From the NCBI GenBank assembly GCA_900543395.1, contig UQQT01000039.1, positions 1-20,708 of the forward strand: a stretch of DNA of 20,708 nucleotides, read 5' to 3'. Below the pieces are notes generated by a model. That model was not told the DNA's origin and did no database searches. It worked only from the letters and a program-made list of their open reading frames with translations. Positions within the stretch are counted from its first letter, which is position 1. Each line of letters begins with the position of its first letter. The position numbers and the translations under genes were made by a program. Of the stretch, positions 7,424 through 15,720 are shown piece by piece. This stretch comes from an uncultured Oscillospiraceae bacterium (GTDB lineage: Bacteria > Bacillota > Clostridia > Oscillospirales > Acutalibacteraceae).

Positions 7424-8164
7424 TTGACGGTGACGGTATGGTTTGATAAGACAGCCGACACATTTTATCGCTGTTTTATAGAAAAAGCGTACTGGAAATG
7501 GCTTGTTGACGGCTTTAAAGAGTCTATAGTCATAACCGTATTCGCGGTTTTACTCGGCTTTCTTTTCGGAATAATCCTTGCAACGGTTCGCTGTTCATAT
7601 GATAAAAACGAGGAATCGCTGAAATTGAGAAAAGGCTTCGGTTATCACATGCTCCGTTTCGCAAACGGACTGTGCAAGCTTTACATAACCGTGGTCAGGG
7701 GCGTTCCCGTTGTCGTTCAGCTGATGATTTGGTATTTCGTAATACTTGTTACGCAGAATAATTCTACGATTGTCGCTGTTGTCGCGTTCGGCTGCAACTC
7801 CGCCGCTTACGTCGCGGAGATATTCAGAGGCGGAATAATGAGCATAGACGCAGGACAGTTTGAGGCGGGCAGAAGTCTCGGCTTCAACTATGTTCAGACG
7901 ATGTTTCATATTATTATTCCTCAGGCAATCAAGACCGTTTTACCTACTCTACTCAACGAAATTATCGCTCTGTTAAAGGAAACCTCAGTCGCGGGCTACG
8001 TCGGAATCACAGATCTTACGAAGGCGGGCGACCTTATAAGAGGACGTACGTTCGAGGCGTTTATGCCCCTTATCGCCGTCGCGGTTATCTATCTGATAAC
8101 GGTTGTAATTCTTACAAAGGTTTTCGGCGTTGTCGAAAGGAGGCTGCGTAAGAGTGAAAGATAA
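7424..8164 (+). CDS. Polar amino acid ABC importer, permease
   Basis: About 246 residues, HisM/ArtQ-type. The membrane segments include ESIVITVFAVLLGFLFGIIL. The EAA loop reads FEAGRSLGFNYVQTMFHIII and is followed by PQAIKTVLPTLLNE, where the ATPase docks. It forms the channel as a dimer, or with a second permease that is not present here. The TTG at 7424 is chosen because GGAGG (7411-7415) lies 8 nt upstream; an in-frame GTG at 7415 overlaps the ribosome binding site itself. The end overlaps the ATPase gene by 11 bp. Confidence 0.92.
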   Translation: MTVTVWFDKTADTFYRCFIEKAYWKWLVDGFKESIVITVFAVLLGFLFGIILATVRCSYDKNEESLKLRKGFGYHMLRFANGLCKLYITVVRGVPVVVQLMIWYFVILVTQNNSTIVAVVAFGCNSAAYVAEIFRGGIMSIDAGQFEAGRSLGFNYVQTMFHIIIPQAIKTVLPTLLNEIIALLKETSVAGYVGITDLTKAGDLIRGRTFEAFMPLIAVAVIYLITVVILTKVFGVVERRLRKSER

Positions 8165-8906
8165 TAATTCGGACGTTATAATCAGCGTCAGAGATTTGAA
8201 AAAACACTACTCAGGCGGTAAGGTCAAGGCGTTAAACGGCGTAAATCTCGACGTTCATAAGGGCGAGGTAGTCGTTATAATAGGCCCGTCGGGAAGCGGT
8301 AAATCAACGCTCCTGCGTTCGCTGAATCTCCTTGAAATGCCGACGTCGGGAACGATTACGTTCGACGGAGTAAACATTACCGATCCAAAGAATGACATAA
8401 ATCTTCACCGCCGTAAGATGGGAATGGTTTTTCAGCATTTTAATCTGTTCCCTCACATGACGATTATGAGGAACATGACAATAGCTCCGATAAAGCTTCT
8501 TAAAAAAAGCAGGACGGAGGCAGAAAAAACCGCGCTTGAGCTTCTCGAGAGAGTCGGACTTGCCGACAGGGCGAACGACTATCCCGCTCAGCTTTCCGGC
8601 GGTCAGAAGCAGAGAGTCGCGATTGTCCGCGCTCTTGCAATGGATCCGGACGTCATGCTTTTCGACGAACCGACGAGCGCACTTGACCCTGAAATGGTCG
8701 GCGAGGTTCTCGACGTTATGAAGGGACTTGCCGAAAAGGGCATGACCATGGTTGTCGTAACTCATGAGATGGGATTTGCCCGCGAGGTTGCGGACAGAGT
8801 TGTATTTATAGACGAGGGCATTATCATGGAACAGGGCGCGCCCGCGGAGATTTTCGACTCGCCCAAGACGGAGAGAGCAAAATCATTTCTGTCAAAGGTT
8901 CTGTAA
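8154..8906 (+). CDS. Polar amino acid ABC importer, ATPase
   Basis: A 250-residue ATPase of the GlnQ/ArtP/HisP family. It shows Walker A GPSGSGKST, Q-loop VFQHFNLFPH, signature LSGGQKQR, Walker B VMLFDEP with SALDPE, and the switch His in VVTHEMGFAREVADR, which is characteristic of polar amino acid importers. The GTG at 8154 has AAAGGAGG 10 nt upstream and lies inside the permease end, so the genes are coupled. It is the last gene of the importer operon. All catalytic residues are in place. Confidence 0.95.
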   Translation: MKDNNSDVIISVRDLKKHYSGGKVKALNGVNLDVHKGEVVVIIGPSGSGKSTLLRSLNLLEMPTSGTITFDGVNITDPKNDINLHRRKMGMVFQHFNLFPHMTIMRNMTIAPIKLLKKSRTEAEKTALELLERVGLADRANDYPAQLSGGQKQRVAIVRALAMDPDVMLFDEPTSALDPEMVGEVLDVMKGLAEKGMTMVVVTHEMGFAREVADRVVFIDEGIIMEQGAPAEIFDSPKTERAKSFLSKVL

Positions 8907-8928
8907 TTATAATAAGTATAAACATTAA

Positions 8929-8960
8929 ACAGGGATTGCTTTTTTATAAGCGATCCCTGT
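8929..8960. other. 13-bp hairpin without a T-run
   Basis: ACAGGGATTGCTT (8929-8941) pairs with AAGCGATCCCTGT (8948-8960), with one G-U pair and a 6-nt T-rich loop. It lies between the ABC ATPase and the GNAT gene. The 3' side continues TCGGCAAGG, so it lacks the U-tract of an intrinsic terminator on the plus strand. It could end the importer mRNA, protect it, or shape the GNAT leader, whose ribosome binding site lies just after it. Confidence 0.6.
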
Positions 8961-8980
8961 TCGGCAAGGTGTAAAAAATT

Positions 8981-9466
8981 ATGATAACGGTAAGAGAATT
9001 TAGAAAAAATGATATCCCTGCCATGACTGAAATCTGGAACTCTGTTGTCGAGGACGGCATAGCTTTCCCGCAGACGGAAACCATGAGCGAGCATGAGGCG
9101 GAAGAATTCTTTTCCTCTCAGACAAGGTCGGCGGTTGCGGTCGGCGAAAACGGCGAAATCTTCGGCTTGTACATTCTTCATCCCAATAACATAGGCAGAT
9201 GCTCGCATCTTGCGAACGCAAGCTATGCCGTCAGAAAGGACGCACGCGGACTTCACATAGGCGAAAAGCTCGTTAAGGACTGCATGAAGAGCGGAGCCGA
9301 AGCGGGATATAGGATTTTACAGTTCAACGCCGTTGTTAAATCGAACGTACACGCAAGACATCTGTACGAACGCCTCGGATTCGTCCTGCTCGGAACGGTT
9401 CCCGGCGGATTCAGACACGATAACGGCGAGTATGAGGATATCTGCCTTTACTACGCCGAACTATAA
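8981..9466 (+). CDS. GNAT-family N-acetyltransferase
   Basis: A 161-residue GNAT protein. The N-terminal strand ITVREFRKNDIPAMTEIW is followed by the acetyl-CoA loop RKDARGLHIGEKLVKD (the R-x-x-G-x-G/A-like motif) and the C-terminal HARHLYERLGFVLLGTVPGG. This arrangement resembles the phosphinothricin/amino-group acetyltransferase branch. It transfers acetyl from acetyl-CoA to an unknown amine. The ATG follows AAGGTG after a leader hairpin at 8929-8960. No neighbour suggests a substrate, so only the family-level call is safe. Confidence 0.88.
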   Translation: MITVREFRKNDIPAMTEIWNSVVEDGIAFPQTETMSEHEAEEFFSSQTRSAVAVGENGEIFGLYILHPNNIGRCSHLANASYAVRKDARGLHIGEKLVKDCMKSGAEAGYRILQFNAVVKSNVHARHLYERLGFVLLGTVPGGFRHDNGEYEDICLYYAEL

Positions 9467-9517
9467 AAAACGTATCTGCATTTTACATTAAGTTCAAATA
9501 TTTTTTTGTTTTAACTA

Positions 9518-9546
9518 TTGCAATATTTTAAATAATAGTGTATAAT
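9518..9546 (+). promoter_or_regulatory. Promoter of tRNA-Thr
   Basis: TTGCAA (9518-9523), 17 nt, TATAAT (9541-9546), placed about 15 nt before the tRNA 5' end. Confidence 0.75.
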
Positions 9547-9561
9547 CTATGTCGTCGGTTA

Positions 9562-9636
9562 GCTGGTGTGGCTCAATGGCAGAGCAGCTCATTCGTAATG
9601 AGCAGGTTGTCAGTTCGATTCTGACCACCAGCTCCA
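9562..9636 (+). tRNA. tRNA-Thr (CGT)
   Basis: The acceptor stem GCTGGTG pairs with CACCAGC. The D arm is GCTC/GAGC, and the anticodon stem GCTCA/TGAGC holds the loop TTCGTAA, giving anticodon CGT (Thr). The T arm is GTCAG/CTGAC around TTCGATT. The CCA end is encoded. The gene has its own promoter and is followed by an intrinsic terminator, so it is a single-gene unit. ACG codons are visibly frequent in the neighbouring genes. Confidence 0.97.
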
Positions 9637-9640
9637 ATTT

Positions 9641-9675
9641 CCGCGGAGGGTATTCTTCCGCGGATTTTTGTTTTT
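9641..9675 (+). terminator. Intrinsic terminator of tRNA-Thr
   Basis: CCGCGGA (9641-9647) pairs with TCCGCGG (9657-9663), and ATTTTTGTTTTT follows. It begins four bases after the encoded CCA. Confidence 0.9.
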
Positions 9676-9688
9676 AAATTTAAATCAA

Positions 9689-9729
9689 AATCCCGCGTCC
9701 CGGTTTTGCTCCGGCGCGGGATTTTTTTT
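9689..9729. terminator. Bidirectional terminator between tRNA-Thr and the rhamnosidase operon
   Basis: AATCCCGCG (9689-9697) pairs with CGCGGGATT (9715-9723), with an inner CCGG/CCGG stem (9700-9703 with 9711-9714). On the plus strand a run of eight T follows; on the minus strand TTTT follows. It closes the glycoside operon, whose last stop codon is at 9739-9741, and backs up the tRNA-Thr terminator. Confidence 0.88.
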
Positions 9730-9738
9730 GTGCGAATA

Positions 9739-12255
9739 TTAAAATGTATATGTACCTGCGCCGACGCTGTATTTCTTCCCGTCGGGGAGGATTATATCGG
9801 CGGTGCAGTTGGGCGGGATTACAATATCGAATTTATACTCTCCGTTTTCTTTTCTCCAGCCTGATTTTACGGCGCCGAATATGCTTCTGTATTCCGCATT
9901 CGCAAACGTAAAATGACCGCCGGGGAGAGGCTTTATTATAAAGCGGTTTTCCCCGTCGACGTTGATTCCGCACATGGAGGAAAAAAGCCACTCGCATACC
10001 GCGCCCTTTGAATAATGATTCAATGAGCCGATTCCGTCCTGGGCATTGGTGCCCTCCCATGCCTCCCACACGGTTGTCGCGCCGGATTTACTCATAAAGA
10101 GCCAGCCGGGCATTTCCTCGTTTTCGAGAAGTCTGTATGCGTAAGAGACGTCTATGTCCGCGAGAACGCCGAGAATGAGGGGCGTTGAAAGAAATCCCGT
10201 TGCGACTCTCCATGAATAGCTGTCGAGCAATTGTATAAGGCGTTTTTTCGCATATTTTTTCTGACTGTCCGACAACAAATTGAACGCGAGCGGACGGACA
10301 AGCTTAGACTGCCTGTCGGTTTCAAGCGAATATTTTTTTGTTTCTGCGAGCTTTGAATATCCGATTCTCGCCTTGTTTGCATATCTTTTAAATCTGCGTG
10401 CGTCGTCGTACTTGTTTAAAGCAAGGGCGATTTCCGTCATACACTCGAGCATGTAAACTATATATGCCGTTGTTTCCTCGGGGTGGGGGGAAACAAAATC
10501 TGAGGTTGTGATTTTTCTGACGTCGGCGGGCTCCGCCCATTCGCCGTATGACTGACCGTAGTTTGAAATATATCTTACGTATTTTAAATTTATACCCGTC
10601 GGAACGGCTGTCGGGTATGGCTTTCCGAGCGTTTTTATTTTATAGTCGGCGTAACGCCTCATGTTTTCGTAAAACCGTTCGAGAACCGTGATATCGTTGT
10701 ATTTTTTATAAATTCTGTACGGAATCAGCACGCCTGCGTCGCTCCAGCCTGCGGAGCCGTCCATCGCGTTCATGTAAAAATCCACTCCGCCCTTCGGAGC
10801 AATCTGCCTGAAGCATCCGTTTTTCTTCTGCTCGTCGCACAGGTCGCGTTCGAATTTAATCGCGAACGGCGCATATGAGAAAAGATAGCTCGCCGTGTTT
10901 AAGAAAATCTGCGCGTCACCCGTCCAGCCGTGACGTTCTCTTGTGGGGCAGTCGGTAGGCAGGTCTGTACTGTTGCTTTTCGCCGACTGCTTCGTTGCCT
11001 CGAAAAATTTGTTCAGAAGTCCGTTCGAGCTTTCGAAAAATCCCGTCTCCTCCATGTCTGAATAAACGGCGATTGCGGTAAAATCGTCTGCGGTAAATTC
11101 GACGTCGGTTTCGATTAACGCGTATCTGAAGCCGAAAATCGCAAAGCGGGTTTTATATTCGTTTGCTCCGTCTTTGCACGTATATTCGACTCTCTGAAGA
11201 GGAGTCGTTATTTTTTTATTAGAGCACTGAATATTTTTAAGCGTCAGCTCTCCGTCTTTATCAAGTAATTCGCCGAGAGTTATTTTTATTTTTTGACCCT
11301 TTCGGGCATTTAATTTAAACGAAATGAATCCCGCGAGATTTTGCTTGAAGTCGATTATTTTTTTACCTGATTTTGAAATGAGAATTTCGCCCTTGTATTT
11401 CTCCTTCTCTGCGATGGGAACGTTGTCGGACGCGCTTGGAATAACGGAGTGCTCCGTGACCCGCGCGCGGAAACGGTATGACGGCGTTCTGTACGCTTCG
11501 ATTATCTCGCCGTCCTTGTTGTCGGCAAAACGAACGTCGGAATCGTTTGACCAGCTCCATGTTTCGTCAGTCGAAATTCTCTGACTTGCTTTGTTTTTAT
11601 ATTTAATATCTATCTGTGCAATTATTTTGGTTTCGGTTCCGTATTGGTTTCTGAGTCCCCACGCCCCGCACGAGCCGCGGTACCATCCGTCGGCGAGACA
11701 GAGCGTTATTTCGTTCTTTTGTTTTATGAATCCGGTTATGTCGTACGTCTGATACTGAACGCGCCTGTTGTAGTCCGTAATGCCGGGAGCCAGCGGAAAC
11801 GAGACTCTTGTCCCGTTTATTTCGGCTGTGTAGATTCCGCACGCGCTTATATAGAGTCTTGCCGAGAGCACCTCGCCGTCGGCTGTGAATTCCTTTTTAA
11901 AGCAGTCGGCGGGGTAACGTCTTTTTTTGTCGGCGAGATAATTTCCCGTTATCCATTTCGCATTAAAATTCCTTATTCCGTATTCAAAGAACGCCTCCTC
12001 GCTCGGCTCTCCCTGCTTGCCGAACTCGTCCCAGAGTGTTATATGAAAAGTAAATCTTTTTGAGTCTGCGAATTCTATCGGTACGGCGTATCTCATCGAG
12101 TCAGACTCAATTCTGCCGCTGTCAAAGCCGTCGGCGGTAACTCTGTACGCCGTCTGTTTTATGCCTTCGCCGCAGATCCACATTATACGCGGAGAAGAAA
12201 TGTCGATTCCGAGCGGATTTTTTAAGTATTCCGTTCTTATATTAACAGCCTTCAT
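9739..12255 (-). CDS. GH78 alpha-L-rhamnosidase
   Basis: An 838-residue protein typical of multi-domain GH78 enzymes. Beta-sandwich domains come first (about 1-400), with the family features PLAPGITDYNRRVQYQTYD and LADGWYRG, followed by the catalytic (alpha/alpha)6 domain. TDCPTRERHGWTGDAQ places D435, E440 and D447 with the same 5- and 7-residue spacing as the rhamnose-binding D567, E572 and D579 of Bacillus RhaB. E731 in TTVWEAWEG is the likely second catalytic Glu. It removes terminal alpha-L-rhamnose. No signal peptide is present, so the enzyme is cytoplasmic. The ATG has GAGG upstream and overlaps the symporter gene by 14 bp. It is the last gene of the operon. The exact substrate is unknown. 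Confidence 0.95.
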   Translation of the reverse strand: MKAVNIRTEYLKNPLGIDISSPRIMWICGEGIKQTAYRVTADGFDSGRIESDSMRYAVPIEFADSKRFTFHITLWDEFGKQGEPSEEAFFEYGIRNFNAKWITGNYLADKKRRYPADCFKKEFTADGEVLSARLYISACGIYTAEINGTRVSFPLAPGITDYNRRVQYQTYDITGFIKQKNEITLCLADGWYRGSCGAWGLRNQYGTETKIIAQIDIKYKNKASQRISTDETWSWSNDSDVRFADNKDGEIIEAYRTPSYRFRARVTEHSVIPSASDNVPIAEKEKYKGEILISKSGKKIIDFKQNLAGFISFKLNARKGQKIKITLGELLDKDGELTLKNIQCSNKKITTPLQRVEYTCKDGANEYKTRFAIFGFRYALIETDVEFTADDFTAIAVYSDMEETGFFESSNGLLNKFFEATKQSAKSNSTDLPTDCPTRERHGWTGDAQIFLNTASYLFSYAPFAIKFERDLCDEQKKNGCFRQIAPKGGVDFYMNAMDGSAGWSDAGVLIPYRIYKKYNDITVLERFYENMRRYADYKIKTLGKPYPTAVPTGINLKYVRYISNYGQSYGEWAEPADVRKITTSDFVSPHPEETTAYIVYMLECMTEIALALNKYDDARRFKRYANKARIGYSKLAETKKYSLETDRQSKLVRPLAFNLLSDSQKKYAKKRLIQLLDSYSWRVATGFLSTPLILGVLADIDVSYAYRLLENEEMPGWLFMSKSGATTVWEAWEGTNAQDGIGSLNHYSKGAVCEWLFSSMCGINVDGENRFIIKPLPGGHFTFANAEYRSIFGAVKSGWRKENGEYKFDIVIPPNCTADIILPDGKKYSVGAGTYTF

Positions 12256-13708
12256 CGTTCAATTCCTCTTCTTTCCTTCTTTTTATTTCCGCCTGCTCCT
12301 TGTCAATATATTTTTCAACGCTTAAAAAGGCGAGAATTACTATAAGTATTACGGCGGTAATCGTTTCAAGCCCCACAAATGAAAACGTTATCGCATTCTT
12401 TGTTGCGGCGGACTGAATCGCGGCGGCTGTTTCTCCGTTTACTATTGACGGAGCAATATATCCGCTTTTTGACAACAGGGCGTTGAAAAGTCCCGTGACT
12501 ATTCCGACGCTTGTAACGGCTATTATGTTGTAAACCGACATGGCTATGCCGTCGCAGCGGAAATTATGCTTATATTCGAGATGGTCGAGAACGTCCGCGA
12601 ACAGCGCCATAAACACGTATGAGCAGGGAAGTCCGCCGATATTCTTTATAAACTGCCCTATAAGCACGGTTACCATATTTGTCGGGCATATCCAGCAAAT
12701 TGCACTGCCGATTGAATAAAGCGCAAAGCCCGCTATGGTCAGGTTCCGTTTCCCGAATTTTTTTGCGAGGGGCCATACTATAAATATGCCCAGTCCCATG
12801 GGAATACCGCCGATCACGGAGAGCATGGTCTGCGTTTTACCGTCGTTGTAGGTGCCGAGGACATAGTTGCAGAAATATACAAGCCCGAGATTTTTGAATT
12901 GAGTTCCGACAGTGTAAATCAGGAAATAGAGCAGAATCAGCACCATGTATTTGTCTGTAAAAATTGCCTTGAGCAGATTTTTATACGGGATTTTTTTCTC
13001 CTCTTTTTTGTTGATATCCTCCAGTGTAACGCGCTCTTTTGTGAAGTAATACTCCATAAGAGTAAGAGGCAATGCCAGGCATGACAGAATGCTCATGGTG
13101 ACAATCCACTTTGATTTGTCAACACCGAGCTGCGGCATAATCAGCATAGGGAATATGAGAGCAACGATGATACCGCTCATCATAATGGTTGAAATCTGAT
13201 TAAACACGGAAAGCGAACCTCTTTGTTCGGTATTTCTTGTCGACAATGGAACCATAAGATTATGGCTCATATTGTATATCGTATAGGAAAATGAGTAAAA
13301 GAGATTATACGAAAGCATTACCCATATTACCTGAACCGTTTCGCTTTTCTGCGGTACTGTAAAAAGAAGTATTCCGCTTACCGCGACGAGAGGAGCCGAC
13401 AACAGCAGCCACGGACGCGCTTTGCCCTGTGCGGTTTTCGTGCGGTCGATTATGTAACCCATCAATACGTTTGTTATCGCGTCGATGATTTTCGATATTA
13501 TCGGAAATACGGTCAGAAACGCTCCGCCCCAAATTGTTGTCAGCTTTAATACGTCTGTGTAGTAAACATTCAGATATGTTGCGAGCACAGCGTTCAAAAG
13601 CAATGCGCCCGACGGACCGAGCAAATATCCCAGCCACTTTTCACTTGCCTTTACATTATCACTTTTCACCCTGCTGCCGAGCAGCGGCGAGTTTAATTTA
13701 TTCGTCAT
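12242..13708 (-). CDS. GPH-family sugar:cation symporter
   Basis: About 488 residues with roughly 12 membrane segments. The N-terminal LGYLLGPSGALLLNAVLATY and DRTKTAQGKARPWLL in the first cytoplasmic loop are typical of the glycoside-pentoside-hexuronide family (MelB, XynB-like carriers). It imports a glycoside with Na+ or H+. The ATG at 13708 follows AAGGGG at fair spacing; an upstream in-frame start at 13765 would overlap the GH1 gene and lacks a ribosome binding site. It lies between GH1 and GH78 and is probably the uptake route for their substrate. Confidence 0.93.
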   Translation of the reverse strand: MTNKLNSPLLGSRVKSDNVKASEKWLGYLLGPSGALLLNAVLATYLNVYYTDVLKLTTIWGGAFLTVFPIISKIIDAITNVLMGYIIDRTKTAQGKARPWLLLSAPLVAVSGILLFTVPQKSETVQVIWVMLSYNLFYSFSYTIYNMSHNLMVPLSTRNTEQRGSLSVFNQISTIMMSGIIVALIFPMLIMPQLGVDKSKWIVTMSILSCLALPLTLMEYYFTKERVTLEDINKKEEKKIPYKNLLKAIFTDKYMVLILLYFLIYTVGTQFKNLGLVYFCNYVLGTYNDGKTQTMLSVIGGIPMGLGIFIVWPLAKKFGKRNLTIAGFALYSIGSAICWICPTNMVTVLIGQFIKNIGGLPCSYVFMALFADVLDHLEYKHNFRCDGIAMSVYNIIAVTSVGIVTGLFNALLSKSGYIAPSIVNGETAAAIQSAATKNAITFSFVGLETITAVILIVILAFLSVEKYIDKEQAEIKRRKEEELNDEGC

Positions 13709-13739
13709 AATTTTACCCCTTTGTTCGGTTTTATATTCA

Positions 13740-15038
13740 TTAAAGTGTTTCGCCGTTAGACTCAATCACTTCTTTATAAAAATAAGCTGAATCTTTGAGT
13801 GTTCGCTTCTGCGTTTTATAGTCGATATGGATTAAACCAAAGCGCGGACTATAACCCTCTGTCCACTCAAAATTATCCATCAGCGACCAATACTGATAGC
13901 CGAGCACATCGTATCCTTCGTTTACTGCACGCTTAACTCCGCCAAGATAGTCACGCATAAACGCAATTCGTTTTTCATCGCGCACCCTGCCGTCCGTACC
14001 CGCGCAGTCGTTGTCTGCCATTCCGTTTTCGGTAACCATAACAGGCAGATGATAACGCTCGCTGTAAAACCTGATTGTCCAATACAGCACATCGCCGTCA
14101 ATCGCCCAGCCCATACTTGTTTTTCGGCTTTCGTCAAGTCTGCGTTTTGATACTCCGTACGGCTGATAAACGTTCAATCCCACGAAATCAAGCGGTTGAT
14201 AAATCTCTGCCATATCTCTTTCCTGTGTTTTGAAAACGCCGTAGGCGGTAACGGGTCTGCCGAGCAAAATCGGGTCGGACCACCAACGATTGTTCATCAG
14301 TCCAATGCCGGAATTAAAGGTTTTGCGTCTTGCTGTTTCAATTTCGGACGCGCTGTCATCCTTTGGAATAAACGCTCCTGCCGCCATAGCTATTCCGATT
14401 TTCGGAGGTTTTTTTGCATATTTGCGAATTATTTTAACCGCACCTGCGTGGGCAAGCATACAAATTCGTGATGCCTTCGGAATGTTTTGCAGTCCGAACT
14501 TGAACGGAGCGTGCACCGCATAGCAATAACCGAGCATAATGAAGCACTGCGGTTCGTTCATCGGTATCCAGCAGGTCACCCTGTCAGATAAAGCGTCAAC
14601 CAGAATTTTTGTATATTTTTCAAAAAGCGGTATAATTTCCTCGCTCAAAAATCCGCCCTTTTGATGCACCCAAATCGGCAGGTCCCAATGATAAACGGTC
14701 ACAAGCGGTTCAATGCCGGCTTTTTTGAGTTCATCAACCAAATTGACGTAAAAATTCAACCCCTCCTGACTGATTTCGTTTTCCCTCGGCTGAATCCGTG
14801 ACCAGCTTACAGAAAAACGATACGATTTCAGTCCCATTTCCTTCATCAATGCAATGTCTTCCCCGACTCTGTGAAAATGGTCGCAGGCTGTATGGCAATT
14901 CGCACCGCCCTTGATTTTGCCGGCGGGTGCCGAATCCCAAATGCTCGGTGTTCTGCCGTCTTCGTTCCATCCGCCCTCAATCTGCGCTGCCGCTGTCGCT
15001 GCGCCCCATAAAAAATCATCTCTGAATTTGTTTTTCAT
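13740..15038 (-). CDS. GH1 beta-glucosidase (or related beta-glycosidase)
   Basis: A 432-residue, full-length GH1 barrel. The N-terminal FLWGAATAAAQIEGG holds the substrate-binding Gln. The acid/base Glu is E162 in MNEP and the nucleophile is E337 in VTENG; the YHWDLP motif is also present. WSLMDNFEWTEGYSPRFGL near the C-terminus has a Glu plus Trp at the position that in plain beta-glucosidases contacts the glucose O4/O6. No Ser/Lys phosphate-binding loop of 6-phospho-glucosidases was recognised, so an unphosphorylated substrate is favoured, in line with a symporter rather than a PTS. It is cytoplasmic (no signal peptide). AAGGAG precedes the ATG. Confidence 0.94.
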   Translation of the reverse strand: MKNKFRDDFLWGAATAAAQIEGGWNEDGRTPSIWDSAPAGKIKGGANCHTACDHFHRVGEDIALMKEMGLKSYRFSVSWSRIQPRENEISQEGLNFYVNLVDELKKAGIEPLVTVYHWDLPIWVHQKGGFLSEEIIPLFEKYTKILVDALSDRVTCWIPMNEPQCFIMLGYCYAVHAPFKFGLQNIPKASRICMLAHAGAVKIIRKYAKKPPKIGIAMAAGAFIPKDDSASEIETARRKTFNSGIGLMNNRWWSDPILLGRPVTAYGVFKTQERDMAEIYQPLDFVGLNVYQPYGVSKRRLDESRKTSMGWAIDGDVLYWTIRFYSERYHLPVMVTENGMADNDCAGTDGRVRDEKRIAFMRDYLGGVKRAVNEGYDVLGYQYWSLMDNFEWTEGYSPRFGLIHIDYKTQKRTLKDSAYFYKEVIESNGETL

Positions 15039-15047
15039 ATTTTCTCC

Positions 15048-15720
15048 TTAGCCGTTTATAAAGTTGTAAATATCCTTTGCCGCAACAACCTTGTATTTGC
15101 CGGTGAACACATGCGGTTGACCGTTATACATAATCATTTTGCAATGCTCTTTATTTTCGCTGTTATAATAGCTGCAAAGCTCGGTTGAATATTTGTCGGG
15201 CACGATTTTGTCGTTGTTTCCCTGCAAAAGTAAAACAGGATTTTTATAGTTGTTAACATTGTACTGTGCGCCTGTTTCGTATGCTTGTTCGTTCAAGAAA
15301 ATAGCAGGGTACTGCAAAATTATTCCCTTTATGTCATCTGTATGCGTTACGGCACATGTAGCAACCGTTACACCGCCCATACTGCTTCCCAAAAGATAAA
15401 TGTTGTCCTTGTCCACAAAATCAAAAGTCTTGACCTTTTCGATAACCGCATTCAAATCCTCAACCTGCAACAAAACCTTGTTCACATAAGCGTCATTATC
15501 TGATTTCGGCGTACTCTTAAACCACTTTGTTCCTTTCGGTCCCGTGCTTTTTGAAGTCCAACCGTAAAAATCAAAGGCGTAGCACGCAATTCCGCTTTCT
15601 GCAAGGCTTTTAAGCGTTGTTATATCCGATTTGCGCGCCGGTTATGATTAAACCCGACAGGCAGGCAAGCGCCAATGAAGCAAATGAGATGACTGCAATT
15701 TTTACACCCTTTTTCATCAT
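15048..15720 (-). pseudogene. Alpha/beta hydrolase, broken by an internal deletion and frame change
   Basis: Reading starts at ATG 15720 with AAGGAG upstream and overlaps the GH43 stop as ATGA. It gives a signal-anchor-like peptide of 36 residues and then stops. From about 15635 a different frame gives LAESGIACYAFDFYG, then DLNAVIEKVKTFDFVDKDNI, the nucleophile motif GSSMGG, the acid Asp in GNNDKIVP and the His in GQPHVF. The two halves are out of frame, and the first core strands with the HG oxyanion-hole motif, normally between them, are absent. Roughly 60-90 residues therefore seem to be lost. The original was probably a membrane-anchored or secreted esterase/hydrolase of about 300 residues. 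Its triad residues remain, so decay looks recent. A sequencing error cannot explain the missing segment. Confidence 0.82.

Noticed and set aside
11644..12063. Plus-strand open frame of 139 codons inside the rhamnosidase gene
   Set aside because: It is a shadow of the GH78 coding strand, without ribosome binding site or recognisable domain.
15048..15485. A complete 145-residue hydrolase starting at GTG 15485
   Set aside because: The sequence upstream in the same frame continues the hydrolase fold (LAESGIACYAFDFYG), so this is the tail of a larger broken gene. No ribosome binding site supports the GTG.
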